A stretch of DNA of 64,000 nt from Chloroflexota bacterium (GCA_026707665.1 JAPOWK010000122.1:62001-126000), one strand, 5' to 3'. Positions 10,901-17,601 are shown, counted from the stretch's first letter. Notes: generated by a model from the sequence alone, not told the origin. Made by a program: numbers and translations.

Positions 10901-11280
10901 AACCTTTCTTCATCGGCAAGCGCGCCTTCATCGAGCGCGAGCAGCGGCGCAAGGCCGAGGTCAGCCGATTTCGCCTGGACGGCAAGGGAGCGCGCCCCGC
11001 CCATTACGGCGACCCAATCGTTAACGCGCGCGGCCGCGTCGTGGGCACGGTCACCAGCTGCAATATTGATTCGGAAGGGTATCAGTCGGGGCAGGCACTG
11101 ATGGAGCGGGATTACCGCAAAAGGGGCACTAAGCTCGCCGTCTTTGCTGGCGCGGGGCGGGGTCGCGCAGGCACTGACCCGTCACTCAAGCAGACCAATT
11201 ACGCCGAGCTCGCCATTGGTCGGCGGACGGTTGTGCCGCAGCCACTGACGATTTTGACGCGTTTTCCGCGGCGAAAATGA
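7963..11280 (+). CDS. glyA: Fused serine hydroxymethyltransferase / glycine cleavage T protein (aminomethyltransferase)
   Basis: A 1105-residue fusion of two folate enzymes. Residues about 1-435 are serine hydroxymethyltransferase (PLP; serine plus THF to glycine plus methylene-THF), with the PLP lysine K267 in FTSHKTLNGPRG. Residues about 690-1095 are GcvT, opening with TPLHRLHLDLGAKMAPFAGY and containing GYTGERVAYE. Between them is a domain of about 250 residues that I do not recognise. That domain is interrupted at residues about 599-650 by a Pro/Gly-rich stretch encoded by a palindromic repeat (9759-9912). No riboswitch is seen upstream, unlike the gcvH operon on the other strand. Together with GcvH/PA/PB this would let methylene-THF be made and used by one polypeptide. 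Channelling is inference. Confidence 0.93.
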   Translation: MTQDDYLFRGSVDELDPEVADLIRHETARQQEKLILIPSESTVPFAVRNAISSPFHNLYAEGYPLENSRKMSQNEILDYDQRLPEFRRQADLRYYKGTEYANMLESLARRRAAELFAGNGLGADELFVNVQPLSGAPANNAVYSALLNVGDTVMGMDLIMGGHLTHGSPVNRSGINYNIVSYAIDPKTERLDYDQIRDLAREHKPRLIIGGFSSYPYAADWAAYRSIADEVGAFLLADVAHVAGLIAADLYPNPVGIADVVSFTSHKTLNGPRGAVLITHRRDLSRKLDRAVFPGEQGGPHINTMAGLAVALRIAGSEQFRGLQRETLANAVRLGNKLQARGLRLPYGGTDTHLLLLDCKTIIGADGAKLSGDMAARILDLAGIVVNRQTIPGDTSALRPSGIRLGTTWVTQRGMDADGIAELGDIIADVLEACLPFRLTGRLRPLPRAKIDFDVLQSAAARSRKLAHRIGIDTDAKADGYPHFFDSGDIGQERCLEVSVAGAAAGDFLHVATTSDAAALNDGESQPTHILERDGTVMASGEITRLSPSEYRLHIAGRADRAVAWLRALSDGFVLFDDQDIHAKLPGPVAITVIGEGEPTPSQPPSTPSPPPPKSPPSELRGDLQPPFPSSLGKGPGDGVEGGWDGVEGGEATTAGYSEKAYHIGINGEKFGMPTPPQTLPPFVHDLAASDKFLHTPLHRLHLDLGAKMAPFAGYDMPLWYQSVSEEHAAVREDAGIFDVAHMGVYDLRGRGALAFLDLVTTNDAKRLKVGGSHYTFLLDVDGIPLDDLMIYRLGEDQFLAVVNAANNDKNWAWLNAVMAGAVMIDRSHPSRRIEGATRFDLRDLRLKEHGGAQRVDIALQGPRSREYLLALGGSAEDLAAVKRLNWAGVARVNLGGFDLIVSRTGYTGERVAYELFVHPERSEQLFSRLVEMGVTPCGLAARDSLRTEAGLPLYGLELAGDLNLNPADAGFGAYVKLYKPFFIGKRAFIEREQRRKAEVSRFRLDGKGARPAHYGDPIVNARGRVVGTVTSCNIDSEGYQSGQALMERDYRKRGTKLAVFAGAGRGRAGTDPSLKQTNYAELAIGRRTVVPQPLTILTRFPRRK
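9759..9912. repeat. Repeat family A, copy 1, inside the glyA-gcvT coding sequence
   Basis: C-rich then G-rich palindromic element. Perfect 33-base inverted arms lie at 9759-9791 and 9871-9903. The interior carries two smaller hairpins (CCCCCC...GGGGGG around 9810-9829, and CCCTTCCC...GGGGAAGGGG around 9841-9867). The interior of about 90 bases is nearly identical to the intergenic copy at 13728-13823. It is translated in frame as a Pro/Ser then Gly-rich segment. Of the three forward frames only the one used is free of stops (TAA at 9801, TAA at 9821 and TAG at 9849 close the others). Confidence 0.9.
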
Positions 11281-11297
11281 GCCTCGGGCGGCGGACG

Positions 11298-12392
11298 CTA
11301 ACGGCGCCCCTTTTCATTGCGGCCCAGGATCTCGGTAATGCGGTCATGATGGGCGAAGAGCACGATGGTATCGCCCGCCTGTACAATCACCTGGCCGTCG
11401 GGGTGAACATCCGGCGCGCCGCCATTGTCACGATGCAGCAGCACGATATCGACCCCTTCGTTCTCCTGAATGCCATCGACCGTCGCGCCATCCATGAACG
11501 AATCCCTGCCCACGATGAAGCGAATCATGCTGTATTCCATGCCGGCGATATGCAGGTTTTGCGTGATTTCGGCGCCGACAGCCGCCCCGGCGAAAGCGGG
11601 CGCCGCCAGGTCTGAGGCGCTGAGCACCTCGACATTGAAAAAGTTTTCGATCTGCTGCGCCAGGCGGTCGTCCCACATGCGCGCCACGATGCGGATCGTA
11701 GGGTTCATATCGCGGATGCGCATCGTGACCTCGAGGTTGGCGTAGTCATCCGAGGTGCAAACAATCGCGGCGACAGCGTGCTCCAGCTTCGCCAATTCCA
11801 GCACATGTTCGTTGCGCGCGTCGCCGGAGATCAAAGGCACATCGCTCTGATGCAGGCGTTCATGTGCCTCTTTGTCGATGTCCATATCCACCGCGACCAC
11901 CTCAAAACCCATCTGCGTCAGTTCGCGCACGATGCGCATGCCCGTATGCCCGATTCCGACAACTATAATGTGCCGCCGATATGTTGATGCCACCGCCACC
12001 TCCCAAGCGCTCCGCCTTTGTTCGCGATCGATGAATAGCCGCAGGAAATCGGCCGCGCCCCGCCCGAGCACATAAACCGCCACCAAGGGCATTACGTACC
12101 AGAATACAATCAAGTAGGGCTCATCGGGGGCCTCAATTGCCGACTCCAGCACCATAAAGGTGAGCATATAGTACGGCATATCGATTAGCTTCAAGGGCTC
12201 GTTGTCGGAGTAGGTATTGTTGAGATACAGGTAAACGAATCCGCCGACGAATATCGTTAGGAAGAAGACCAAAAGCGGCTTGCGAAACTCGTGTATCAGC
12301 GCCCGCGTATCGTGCAATCCCACTCGCAGGACGCGCGCGTGTCGTCTTGGGCTCTTCAGCGAGACGATCTCAACAAGCTGCTTGCCCGTCAC
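11298..12392 (-). CDS. Two-TM protein with TrkA-N/TrkA-C (RCK) domains, potassium-channel-like
   Basis: 364 residues: a cytoplasmic start, TM1 near 39-58, a pore-like re-entrant segment near 72-89, TM2 near 93-117, then a Rossmann TrkA-N domain with GIGHTG at 146-151 and VVAVDMD ending strand 2. A TrkA-C domain occupies about 270-355. This is the architecture of Kch/MthK-type potassium channels. However, the segment between the TM helices has no TVGYG-like selectivity filter. It may be a non-channel NAD-sensing membrane protein or conduct another ion. Start is GTG 12392 with AGGAGA upstream; a promoter is proposed at 12419-12447. Confidence 0.85.
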   Translation of the reverse strand: MTGKQLVEIVSLKSPRRHARVLRVGLHDTRALIHEFRKPLLVFFLTIFVGGFVYLYLNNTYSDNEPLKLIDMPYYMLTFMVLESAIEAPDEPYLIVFWYVMPLVAVYVLGRGAADFLRLFIDREQRRSAWEVAVASTYRRHIIVVGIGHTGMRIVRELTQMGFEVVAVDMDIDKEAHERLHQSDVPLISGDARNEHVLELAKLEHAVAAIVCTSDDYANLEVTMRIRDMNPTIRIVARMWDDRLAQQIENFFNVEVLSASDLAAPAFAGAAVGAEITQNLHIAGMEYSMIRFIVGRDSFMDGATVDGIQENEGVDIVLLHRDNGGAPDVHPDGQVIVQAGDTIVLFAHHDRITEILGRNEKGRR

Positions 12393-12418
12393 ATAAATCT
12401 CCTAGTGATACTGCGTCG

Positions 12419-12447
12419 ATTATAGGGAGTTGGCCCAAACCTGAAAA
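12419..12447 (-). promoter_or_regulatory. Probable promoter for the RCK-domain protein
   Basis: On the - strand, TATAAT at 12419-12424 has TTTTCA at 12442-12447 upstream with a 17-base spacer. It lies 27 bases before the GTG start. Confidence 0.5.
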
Positions 12448-12473
12448 GCGCAATCACGCTGGAATGCGAGTGC

Positions 12474-13421
12474 CTAAACGATGTTGTTCTGCAGCAAATA
12501 TATCAGAAGGGTCAGCGAGATTGGGCTGAGGAGGGTGGTGGTCATGATGAGGTTGAGGGCGAGCTCGCGGTCGGTGTCGAATTCGTAGGCGAGGATGAGC
12601 GTCAGCACGGCGGTTGGCATGCCGGCTTGCAGGATGAAGGCGGCGCGCGCGGCGCCATCCAGGTTGAGCAGGGCGGCGCCGGCAATCGCGATCAAGGGCG
12701 CCAGCAGCAGGCGTATCGCCGTGCCCGTCAGCAGCAAAGGCCAGCGATCGGGCTTGCGGAAACCGCCCAGTTGCAAACCGAGCAGCACCAGCATCAGGGG
12801 AATTGAGGCATCGGCCAGCAGCTGCGACGTGCGGCTGAGCGCCGGCGGCAAGTCGCTGATTCCGGCCGCCTTAAGCGCCAGGGCGAGCGCCAGCGCATAA
12901 ACCACCGGCGTGCGCAAGACGCTCTTAATCGATTTCAGCATCGAGGCCGCCCCTCCCGAAGAAACGTAGGGTCCCAGCGTCCAGGCGACGGTCGAGCCGG
13001 CGATGTAAATGATGACGGCGTAGGTCAGCGCTTCGGCGCCAAAGGCGAAACTCACGATAGAAAGGCCGAAGTTGGCGCCATTAAAGACGAATGTGGCGAC
13101 CAATGCCGTGGCAAATTCACGCGAGTTGATTGTGTCGCGCGCTGGAACTGCCGCGTGCAGCCCTCGCAGGACCAGAAAAGCGATCGCGCCGACTGCGGCC
13201 ATCAGCGCCAGCGTGCCGAGGTAGACGCGAAGGAAATCGCCGCCGCTGATATCGCTCGTGAAGACGGCGTCAAAGGCGAGCGCCGGCGCGAAGACGTAAA
13301 ACATCATGCGGGAGACCATCGCCGGATCGACATGCAGTCGGCGGCGCAAAACGATGCCGACCGCGGCAATAGCCAGCACGGGAATCATGTTGTCGACGAA
13401 GATGTTTAGAAGCGCGAGCAT
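12474..13421 (-). CDS. AEC (auxin efflux carrier) family transporter
   Basis: A 315-residue, very hydrophobic protein with about ten predicted TM segments in two five-helix halves. The N-terminal half contains LRRRLHVDPAMVSRMMFYVFAPALAFDAV, where the helix-breaking FAPALAF matches the family. The C-terminal half contains QAGMPTAVLTLILAYEFDTD, the usual second conserved loop. Members export or import small organic acids or similar solutes; the substrate cannot be predicted. It is transcribed in the same direction as the RCK protein gene, which lies about 80 bases downstream. Confidence 0.9.
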   Translation of the reverse strand: MLALLNIFVDNMIPVLAIAAVGIVLRRRLHVDPAMVSRMMFYVFAPALAFDAVFTSDISGGDFLRVYLGTLALMAAVGAIAFLVLRGLHAAVPARDTINSREFATALVATFVFNGANFGLSIVSFAFGAEALTYAVIIYIAGSTVAWTLGPYVSSGGAASMLKSIKSVLRTPVVYALALALALKAAGISDLPPALSRTSQLLADASIPLMLVLLGLQLGGFRKPDRWPLLLTGTAIRLLLAPLIAIAGAALLNLDGAARAAFILQAGMPTAVLTLILAYEFDTDRELALNLIMTTTLLSPISLTLLIYLLQNNIV

Positions 13422-13442
13422 ATCCTAGGGTCACCCCCCTTC

Positions 13443-13480
13443 GGCTGTTGGTGGCGCGTAGACACAGCCACGTTTAGGGG
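13443..13480. repeat. 38-base direct repeat unit, copy 1, with family C hairpin
   Basis: Matches 13655-13692 at 36 of 38 positions. It contains a short hairpin with stem GTGGC/GCCAC (13451-13455 with 13467-13471) enclosing the 11-base loop GCGTAGACACA. Confidence 0.85.
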
Positions 13481-13587
13481 CAATTCATCCCTCGCCCCAT
13501 CCCCCTCTCCGACCGCCAGTGTTGGCGGTCAGTGTCGGCGGTCAGGTCTTCGCGACCTACGCGACCTACGCGGCGCACAAGGGGCAC

Positions 13588-13600
13588 GCGTTGACACAGC
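13588..13600. repeat. Degenerate family C loop motif
   Basis: GCGTTGACACA followed by GC, one base different from the family C loop, but the flanks do not form a good stem. Probably a decayed copy. Confidence 0.45.
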
Positions 13601-13654
13601 ACTGCGATAGGGGCTTCTGTCGCATGTGTCGCAATCGTTGGCTCCCCTTCCCGA

Positions 13655-13692
13655 GGCTGTTGGTGGCGCTTAGACACAGCCACGTCTAGGGG
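13655..13692. repeat. 38-base direct repeat unit, copy 2, with family C hairpin
   Basis: Second copy of the unit at 13443-13480. The hairpin stem is GTGGC/GCCAC (13663-13667 with 13679-13683) and the loop GCTTAGACACA. Its right end runs into the start of the family B element. Confidence 0.85.
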
Positions 13693-13836
13693 CGACATAG
13701 TATGTCGCCCGCCGCCAACGGGCGATTACCCCCCCCCTAAATCCCCCCCCCCAGCGAGCTAAGGGGGGACTTGAAACTCCCCTTCCCTAGTTCACTGGGG
13801 AAGGGGCCGGGGGATGGGGTTGGAATCGCCCCTACA
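13686..13836. repeat. Repeat family B, copy 3, interrupted by a family A element
   Basis: Ends are TAGGGG and CCCCTA. The first hairpin is GGGCGACAT (13690-13698) with ATGTCGCCC (13702-13710). The second is GGGCGATT (13720-13727) with AATCGCCC (13824-13831). The loop of the second hairpin contains the whole family A copy at 13728-13823. Without it, the element has the same hairpin-spacer-hairpin plan as copies at 14453 and 31045. Confidence 0.85.
13728..13823. repeat. Repeat family A, copy 2, nested in a family B element
   Basis: About 96 bases nearly identical to the core of the copy in glyA-gcvT (9792-9884), including the central CAGCGAGCTAAGGGGGGACT and the CCCTTCCC...GGGGAAGGGG hairpin. 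The long outer arms of copy 1 are mostly missing here. Confidence 0.88.
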
Positions 13837-13873
13837 GCACGCTGGTTTGGCGGGGCTGGAGGGGCAAAAGCGG

Positions 13874-15472
13874 TCAAACGCTAGCGGCGGCCCGCGCCGG
13901 CGCGCAGCAGAGGACCAGCTCCTTGGCCGCTCGCACCTCGTCCAACCGGCGCACGGGCGCAGTATAGGGCGCCCCCCGCAGCAACTCTGGATCGCTCCGC
14001 GCTTCTTCCGCGATTTTCTCCATCGCCGCGATAAATTCGTCCAGATCGGCTTTGGTCTCGGTCTCGGTCGGCTCGATCAGCAGCGCTTCCGGCACGATGA
14101 GCGGGAAGTAATTGGTGGGCGGGTGGAAGCCGTAATCCATCAGCCGCTTGGAAATGTCGAGGGCGTGCACGTCGTCAGCGTCGGCAAAGTGACCCTCCAG
14201 GACAAATTCATGCCCGCAATGGCGCGGATATGGCACTGTATAGGTCGCCATCAGTTTGGCGCGCAAGTAGTTGGCGTTCAGCACGGCATAGCGGGTGACA
14301 TCGCGGATGCCGCTGTCGCCGTAGACGCGGATATAGGCGTAGGCGCGCAGGTGCATGCCGAAGTTGCCGTGGAAGGCTTTCAGCCGACCGATGCTCTTCT
14401 CCGGCATGACAAAGCCGTAGAGGGGCGGTTCACCCCTCACCTCCACTGATGTTTGTAGGGGCGAGCCTTGGCTCGCCCGCCTCATTCCTAATCCGTGTTC
14501 GGGCGACTCAAGAGTCGCCCCTACAACTTCTTCACTGTGCGGAGCGCCCTCGACAATTTCGACGATTGGGCCCGGCAGATAAGGCGCCAGCTTTTCGTTG
14601 ACGCCGACGGCGCCGCTGCCTGGTCCGCCGCCCCCGTGAGGCGTGGAGAAAGTCTTGTGCAGGTTGTAGTGCATCACATCAAAGCCCAGCGCCCCCGGCT
14701 TGACAGCCGCCATCAAGGCGTTCATATTGGCGCCGTCCATGTACATCAGTCCGCCGGCGTCGTGCACCGTGGCGATCACCTCGAGGATAGTCGATTCAAA
14801 CAAGCCCAAGGTGCTGGGCACGGTGATCATCATGCCGGCGATGCGGTCGCGCAGCTCTCCTTCGCAGGCGGCGTGCAGGGCATCCATATCGACATTTCCC
14901 TGGTCATCGGCGGGGAGCTCCAGCACATCCATGCCGGCCATTGTGACGGTCGCGGGATTGGTGCCGTGAGCGCTGTTGGGCACGAGGATGAGATCGCGCT
15001 GGCCCTCGCCGCGGTCGATGTGATATCGGCGGATCATGAGGATGCCGGCGAATTCGCCCTGGGCGCCAGCGGCCGGCGTCAGGCTGACGGCTGGGAAACC
15101 GCTGATCTCGCCCAGCCATTTCTGAAGCTCGTGCATGAGGAAGAGCGCCCCCTGCGAGCCGCTCTCGTCGGTCAGCGGGTGCAACTGGGCAAAACCGGGC
15201 AGGCGCGCGGCATCCTCGTTGATCTTGGGGTTGTATTTCATCGTGCAGGAACCGAGCGGGTACATGCCCTGGTCGATGGAGTAATTGAGTTTGCTCAATT
15301 TGACAAAGTGGCGCACGACCTGGACTTCGCCCACCTCGGGCAGGGGCAGCTCCTCGCGCATCAGCGCCGCCGGCAGCTCCACTTTGGGCACATCGCATTC
15401 GGGCAGGTTGACGCCCAGGCGCCCCGGCGTGCCGATGTCGTAGATCAGTGGTTGCAAGAGTTCGGTTGTCAT
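13874..15472 (-). CDS. gcvPB: Glycine dehydrogenase (decarboxylating) subunit 2, GcvPB
   Basis: PLP-binding half of the two-subunit P protein, which decarboxylates glycine and passes the aminomethyl group to lipoyl-GcvH. The PLP lysine is in HYNLHKTFSTPHGGGGPG, about residue 273 of 532. The start at 15472 is chosen because ATG overlaps the gcvPA stop (ATGA) and leads directly into a family-like N-terminus. A longer frame upstream would have to run inside gcvPA. Residues about 316-340 are an insertion encoded by a family B palindromic repeat, after LPGPIVEIVEG and before YGFVMPEKSIGR. The rest aligns by eye with normal GcvPB. It is the last gene of the riboswitch-controlled gcvH-gcvPA-gcvPB unit. 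Confidence 0.96.
   Translation of the reverse strand: MTTELLQPLIYDIGTPGRLGVNLPECDVPKVELPAALMREELPLPEVGEVQVVRHFVKLSKLNYSIDQGMYPLGSCTMKYNPKINEDAARLPGFAQLHPLTDESGSQGALFLMHELQKWLGEISGFPAVSLTPAAGAQGEFAGILMIRRYHIDRGEGQRDLILVPNSAHGTNPATVTMAGMDVLELPADDQGNVDMDALHAACEGELRDRIAGMMITVPSTLGLFESTILEVIATVHDAGGLMYMDGANMNALMAAVKPGALGFDVMHYNLHKTFSTPHGGGGPGSGAVGVNEKLAPYLPGPIVEIVEGAPHSEEVVGATLESPEHGLGMRRASQGSPLQTSVEVRGEPPLYGFVMPEKSIGRLKAFHGNFGMHLRAYAYIRVYGDSGIRDVTRYAVLNANYLRAKLMATYTVPYPRHCGHEFVLEGHFADADDVHALDISKRLMDYGFHPPTNYFPLIVPEALLIEPTETETKADLDEFIAAMEKIAEEARSDPELLRGAPYTAPVRRLDEVRAAKELVLCCAPARAAASV
14453..14526. repeat. Repeat family B, copy 1, inside gcvPB
   Basis: TTGTAGGGG and CCCCTACAA form terminal inverted repeats. 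Hairpin one is GGGCGAGCC/GGCTCGCCC (14459-14467 with 14470-14478), hairpin two GGGCGACTC/GAGTCGCCC (14501-14509 with 14512-14520), separated by 22 bases. On the coding strand it is read in frame as about 25 residues including ESPEHGLGMRRASQG; the other two frames contain stops. Confidence 0.9.
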
Positions 15473-16806
15473 CGGCGCAGCCCTCCCAGGATTTCGACCA
15501 GGCGGTCGATTTCTTCCTTGGCGTTCATCTCGGTGACGCATAACAGCATGCGGTCGTTCAAATGGAAGTAGTGCGGTCCCAGGTCCAGACCGCCGATGAT
15601 GCCTTCGGCGAGCAGCGCTTCGTTAATCTCGGCGACCGGGCGCGGGCAGGCGACCACAAACTCGTTGAAAAAGGGCTTGCTCATATCGACGCTGTAGCCG
15701 TCGAGCCGGTTGATCTCATTGGCGGCGTAATGCGCCTTGTAATAATTGAGCTCGCCCACCTGACGCAAACCGTTCTTGCCCATCAGCGCCATATAGACCG
15801 AAGCCGCGAGCGCCATCAGCCCCTGGTTGGTGCAGATATTGCTGCTGGCGCGCTCCCGTTTGATGTCTTGCTCGCGCGGGCGCAAGGTCATGACGAAGGC
15901 GCGCTTGCCATCGGCGTCAAGCGTCTCGCCGATGATGCGGCCCGCGATGCGGCGCACGTACTTCTGTCTGATAGCGAAATAGCCGAGGTAGGGTCCGCCG
16001 TAGCCCAGCGGCACGCCCATCGGCTGCGCCTCGCCCACGACAATGTCGGCGCCGAGCTCGCCCGGGCTCTTGAAGATCGAAAGCGCCATCGGGTTGGCGA
16101 CCATCACCAGCAGCGCGCCGGCTTGATGCACGGCATCGGCGAGCGCCGTCAAGTCATCGATCTGGCCGAAGAAGTCGGGATATTGCACGGCGAGCATGGC
16201 GGTGTTTTCGTCGAGCATCTCCATTAGGTCGACGATTTCGCCGCGTCCGCGGTCGCCGATGATGCGAATGTCGCGGCCCTGGTGGTATGTGCGCACGACT
16301 TCGCGGTACTGCGGGTGGATGGCGTGGCTGAGGATGACTTTCTTGCGTTTATGCCGGGCGACTTCGAGGGCGACAGTGACGGCTTCAGCCAGGCTGGTGG
16401 CGCCGTCATAATGGCTGGCGTTGGCCGCGTCCATGCCGGTGAGCGCGCACATCATGGACTGGTATTCGTAGGTCGCCTGCAGCGTGCCTTGCGAAATCTC
16501 CGGCTGATAGGGCGTGTAAGCGGTATAAAACTCGCCGCGCAGCAGCATATGGTTGACGACAGATGGGATGAAATGGTGATAGGCGCCGGCCCCACGAAAG
16601 ATGGCGAAGTCTTGCGCATGATCGTTCGCCTCGCTGATGGCCAGCATTTCGGCCGCTACTTCCATCTCGCTCATGGGCGGCGGCAAATCCAGCTTGGGGA
16701 AGCGATGCGTCGCCGGCACCGCCGCGAACAAGGCGTCAATGGAATCGACGCCAATTGCCCCCAGCATCTGCTGCGTTTCGTTTGCCGTATGCGGTATGTA
16801 ACTCAC
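15469..16806 (-). CDS. gcvPA: Glycine dehydrogenase (decarboxylating) subunit 1, GcvPA
   Basis: Partner subunit of GcvPB in the glycine cleavage P protein. The 445 residues begin MSYIPHTANETQQMLGAIGV and contain LRGEFYTAYTPYQPEISQGT and the GMDAANASHYDGATSLAEA block, all characteristic of GcvPA. Length is normal and no insertion is seen. Start is GTG 16806 with AGGAA about ten bases upstream. The gene follows gcvH by 93 bases and overlaps gcvPB by four bases (ATGA), implying translational coupling of the two subunits. Confidence 0.97.
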   Translation of the reverse strand: MSYIPHTANETQQMLGAIGVDSIDALFAAVPATHRFPKLDLPPPMSEMEVAAEMLAISEANDHAQDFAIFRGAGAYHHFIPSVVNHMLLRGEFYTAYTPYQPEISQGTLQATYEYQSMMCALTGMDAANASHYDGATSLAEAVTVALEVARHKRKKVILSHAIHPQYREVVRTYHQGRDIRIIGDRGRGEIVDLMEMLDENTAMLAVQYPDFFGQIDDLTALADAVHQAGALLVMVANPMALSIFKSPGELGADIVVGEAQPMGVPLGYGGPYLGYFAIRQKYVRRIAGRIIGETLDADGKRAFVMTLRPREQDIKRERASSNICTNQGLMALAASVYMALMGKNGLRQVGELNYYKAHYAANEINRLDGYSVDMSKPFFNEFVVACPRPVAEINEALLAEGIIGGLDLGPHYFHLNDRMLLCVTEMNAKEEIDRLVEILGGLRR

Positions 16807-16899
16807 TTAGTACCGTTCCTCTCTCGCGCGTTGCGGGCGGCTGAAAGCGGGACGTCGCGCCAGACCGCGTCCGGCGACGACACAAAAGCCTGCGCCGGT

Positions 16900-17292
16900 T
16901 TAGCGGCTGTCGCAATAAGCGTCATAGCCGGCCGCGTCCATTAATCCAGCCAGCGGCGCCAGGTCGCTCGTTCTGATTTTGACCATCCAGCCGGCGCCAA
17001 AGGGATCGGCATTCAAGGTCTCGGGCGAATCCTCAAGCGCGGAATTGACTTCGATGATCTCACCGGCGACGGCGCTATATAATTCGGAAGCCGCCTTCAC
17101 CGATTCAACTTCTCCGAAGGAATCGCCGGCATCCACCTCATCGCCCGCGTCTCTGAATTCAACATAAACAATGTCATTCAGTTGATCCTGCGCGTAGTCC
17201 GTGATGCCAATCGTCACCACGTCGCCATCCACGGCAAACCACTCATCGGTCTCCCCATATCTTAAGTTCGCCGGTGTTTTCCAGTCTCCCAT
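16900..17292 (-). CDS. gcvH: Glycine cleavage system H protein
   Basis: Lipoyl carrier of the glycine cleavage system, shuttling the aminomethyl group between P, T and L proteins. The 130 residues include ITDYAQDQLNDIVYVE and the lipoylation motif GEVESVKAASE, with the modified lysine near residue 66, then DPFGAGWMVKI. The start at 17292 is decided by GAGGAGGG just upstream; an in-frame start further up would fall in the leader. It is the first gene after a glycine riboswitch and terminator, so expression should rise with glycine. Confidence 0.97.
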   Translation of the reverse strand: MGDWKTPANLRYGETDEWFAVDGDVVTIGITDYAQDQLNDIVYVEFRDAGDEVDAGDSFGEVESVKAASELYSAVAGEIIEVNSALEDSPETLNADPFGAGWMVKIRTSDLAPLAGLMDAAGYDAYCDSR

Positions 17293-17317
17293 CGTAACCC
17301 TCCTCAAGCGTTTGCAA

Positions 17318-17350
17318 TAAAAAAGGCGCAACTCATGCCGAGTATGCGCC
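17318..17350 (-). terminator. Intrinsic terminator of the glycine riboswitch
   Basis: On the - strand a GC-rich hairpin (GGCGCA..ACTC with GAGT.TGCGCC, 17325-17350) is followed by six Ts (17324-17319). It stands between the glycine aptamer and the gcvH ribosome binding site, the position expected for a transcriptional expression platform. Confidence 0.85.
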
Positions 17351-17385
17351 CTGTCAGTCAGCCTGACCTTCAGAGTGTCTTGCCC

Positions 17386-17479
17386 CTGGAATCCTTTTGC
17401 CTGAGAGTTTCACGCAAGTTGGCTAACTTGTCGCTTGCCCCTTCGGCGTCCTGTTCCTTGACAGAATCTCTCTTCCAGA
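17386..17479 (-). promoter_or_regulatory. Glycine riboswitch aptamer controlling gcvH-gcvPA-gcvPB
   Basis: On the - strand the conserved blocks appear in order: GGAAGAGAGA, CGCCGAAGGGGCAAG, GTGAAACTCTCAGGCAAAAG. P1 closes as CTGGAA (17479-17474) with TTCCAG (17391-17386). One full aptamer is visible. Downstream, GGGGCAAGACACTCTGAAGG may be a partial second (ghost) aptamer of the singleton class. Glycine binding should prevent the terminator at 17318-17350 and turn on the operon. Confidence 0.93.
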
Positions 17480-17488
17480 AGCAGCATC

Positions 17489-17517
17489 ATTCTAGCGACT
17501 TTCACACTCCTACGCAA
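17489..17517 (-). promoter_or_regulatory. Promoter of the riboswitch-gcv operon
   Basis: On the - strand TTGCGT (17512-17517) and TAGAAT (17489-17494) are 17 bases apart. Transcription would begin immediately before the aptamer. Confidence 0.6.
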
Positions 17518-17580
17518 CTATGGCGATTGCGGCAACGTTGAGATATGGACTTACGAATATTTCGGGCGCTGCAAACGCTT

Positions 17581-17601
17581 TTACCACCGAGGACACCGAG
17601 G
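17581..17601. repeat. Fragment of repeat family D
   Basis: TTACCACCGAGGACACCGAG resembles the ends of the elements at 62201-62395 and 63819-63981 (CACCACAGAGG, CTCGGTGCACTCGGTGG). Only one arm is seen here. Confidence 0.45.

Larger units (their letters stand above)
13422..13873. other. Gene-free region packed with dispersed repeats
   Basis: About 450 bases without a gene between the AEC transporter and the end of gcvPB. From left to right it holds: a 38-base direct repeat unit (13443-13480), a perfect hairpin GACCGCCA/TGGCGGTC (13511-13530), short GCGACCTAC repeats near 13550-13570, a family C-like loop motif (13588-13598), the second 38-base unit (13655-13692), and a family B element (13686-13836) with a family A element nested in it. 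Confidence 0.8.

Noticed and set aside
13443..13836. Possible CRISPR array
   Set aside because: Only two copies of the 38-base unit, unequal and palindromic contents between them, no regular spacers and no cas genes.
14495..15571. Long + strand frames opposite gcvPB and gcvPA
   Set aside because: Shadow frames opposite well-identified enzymes.
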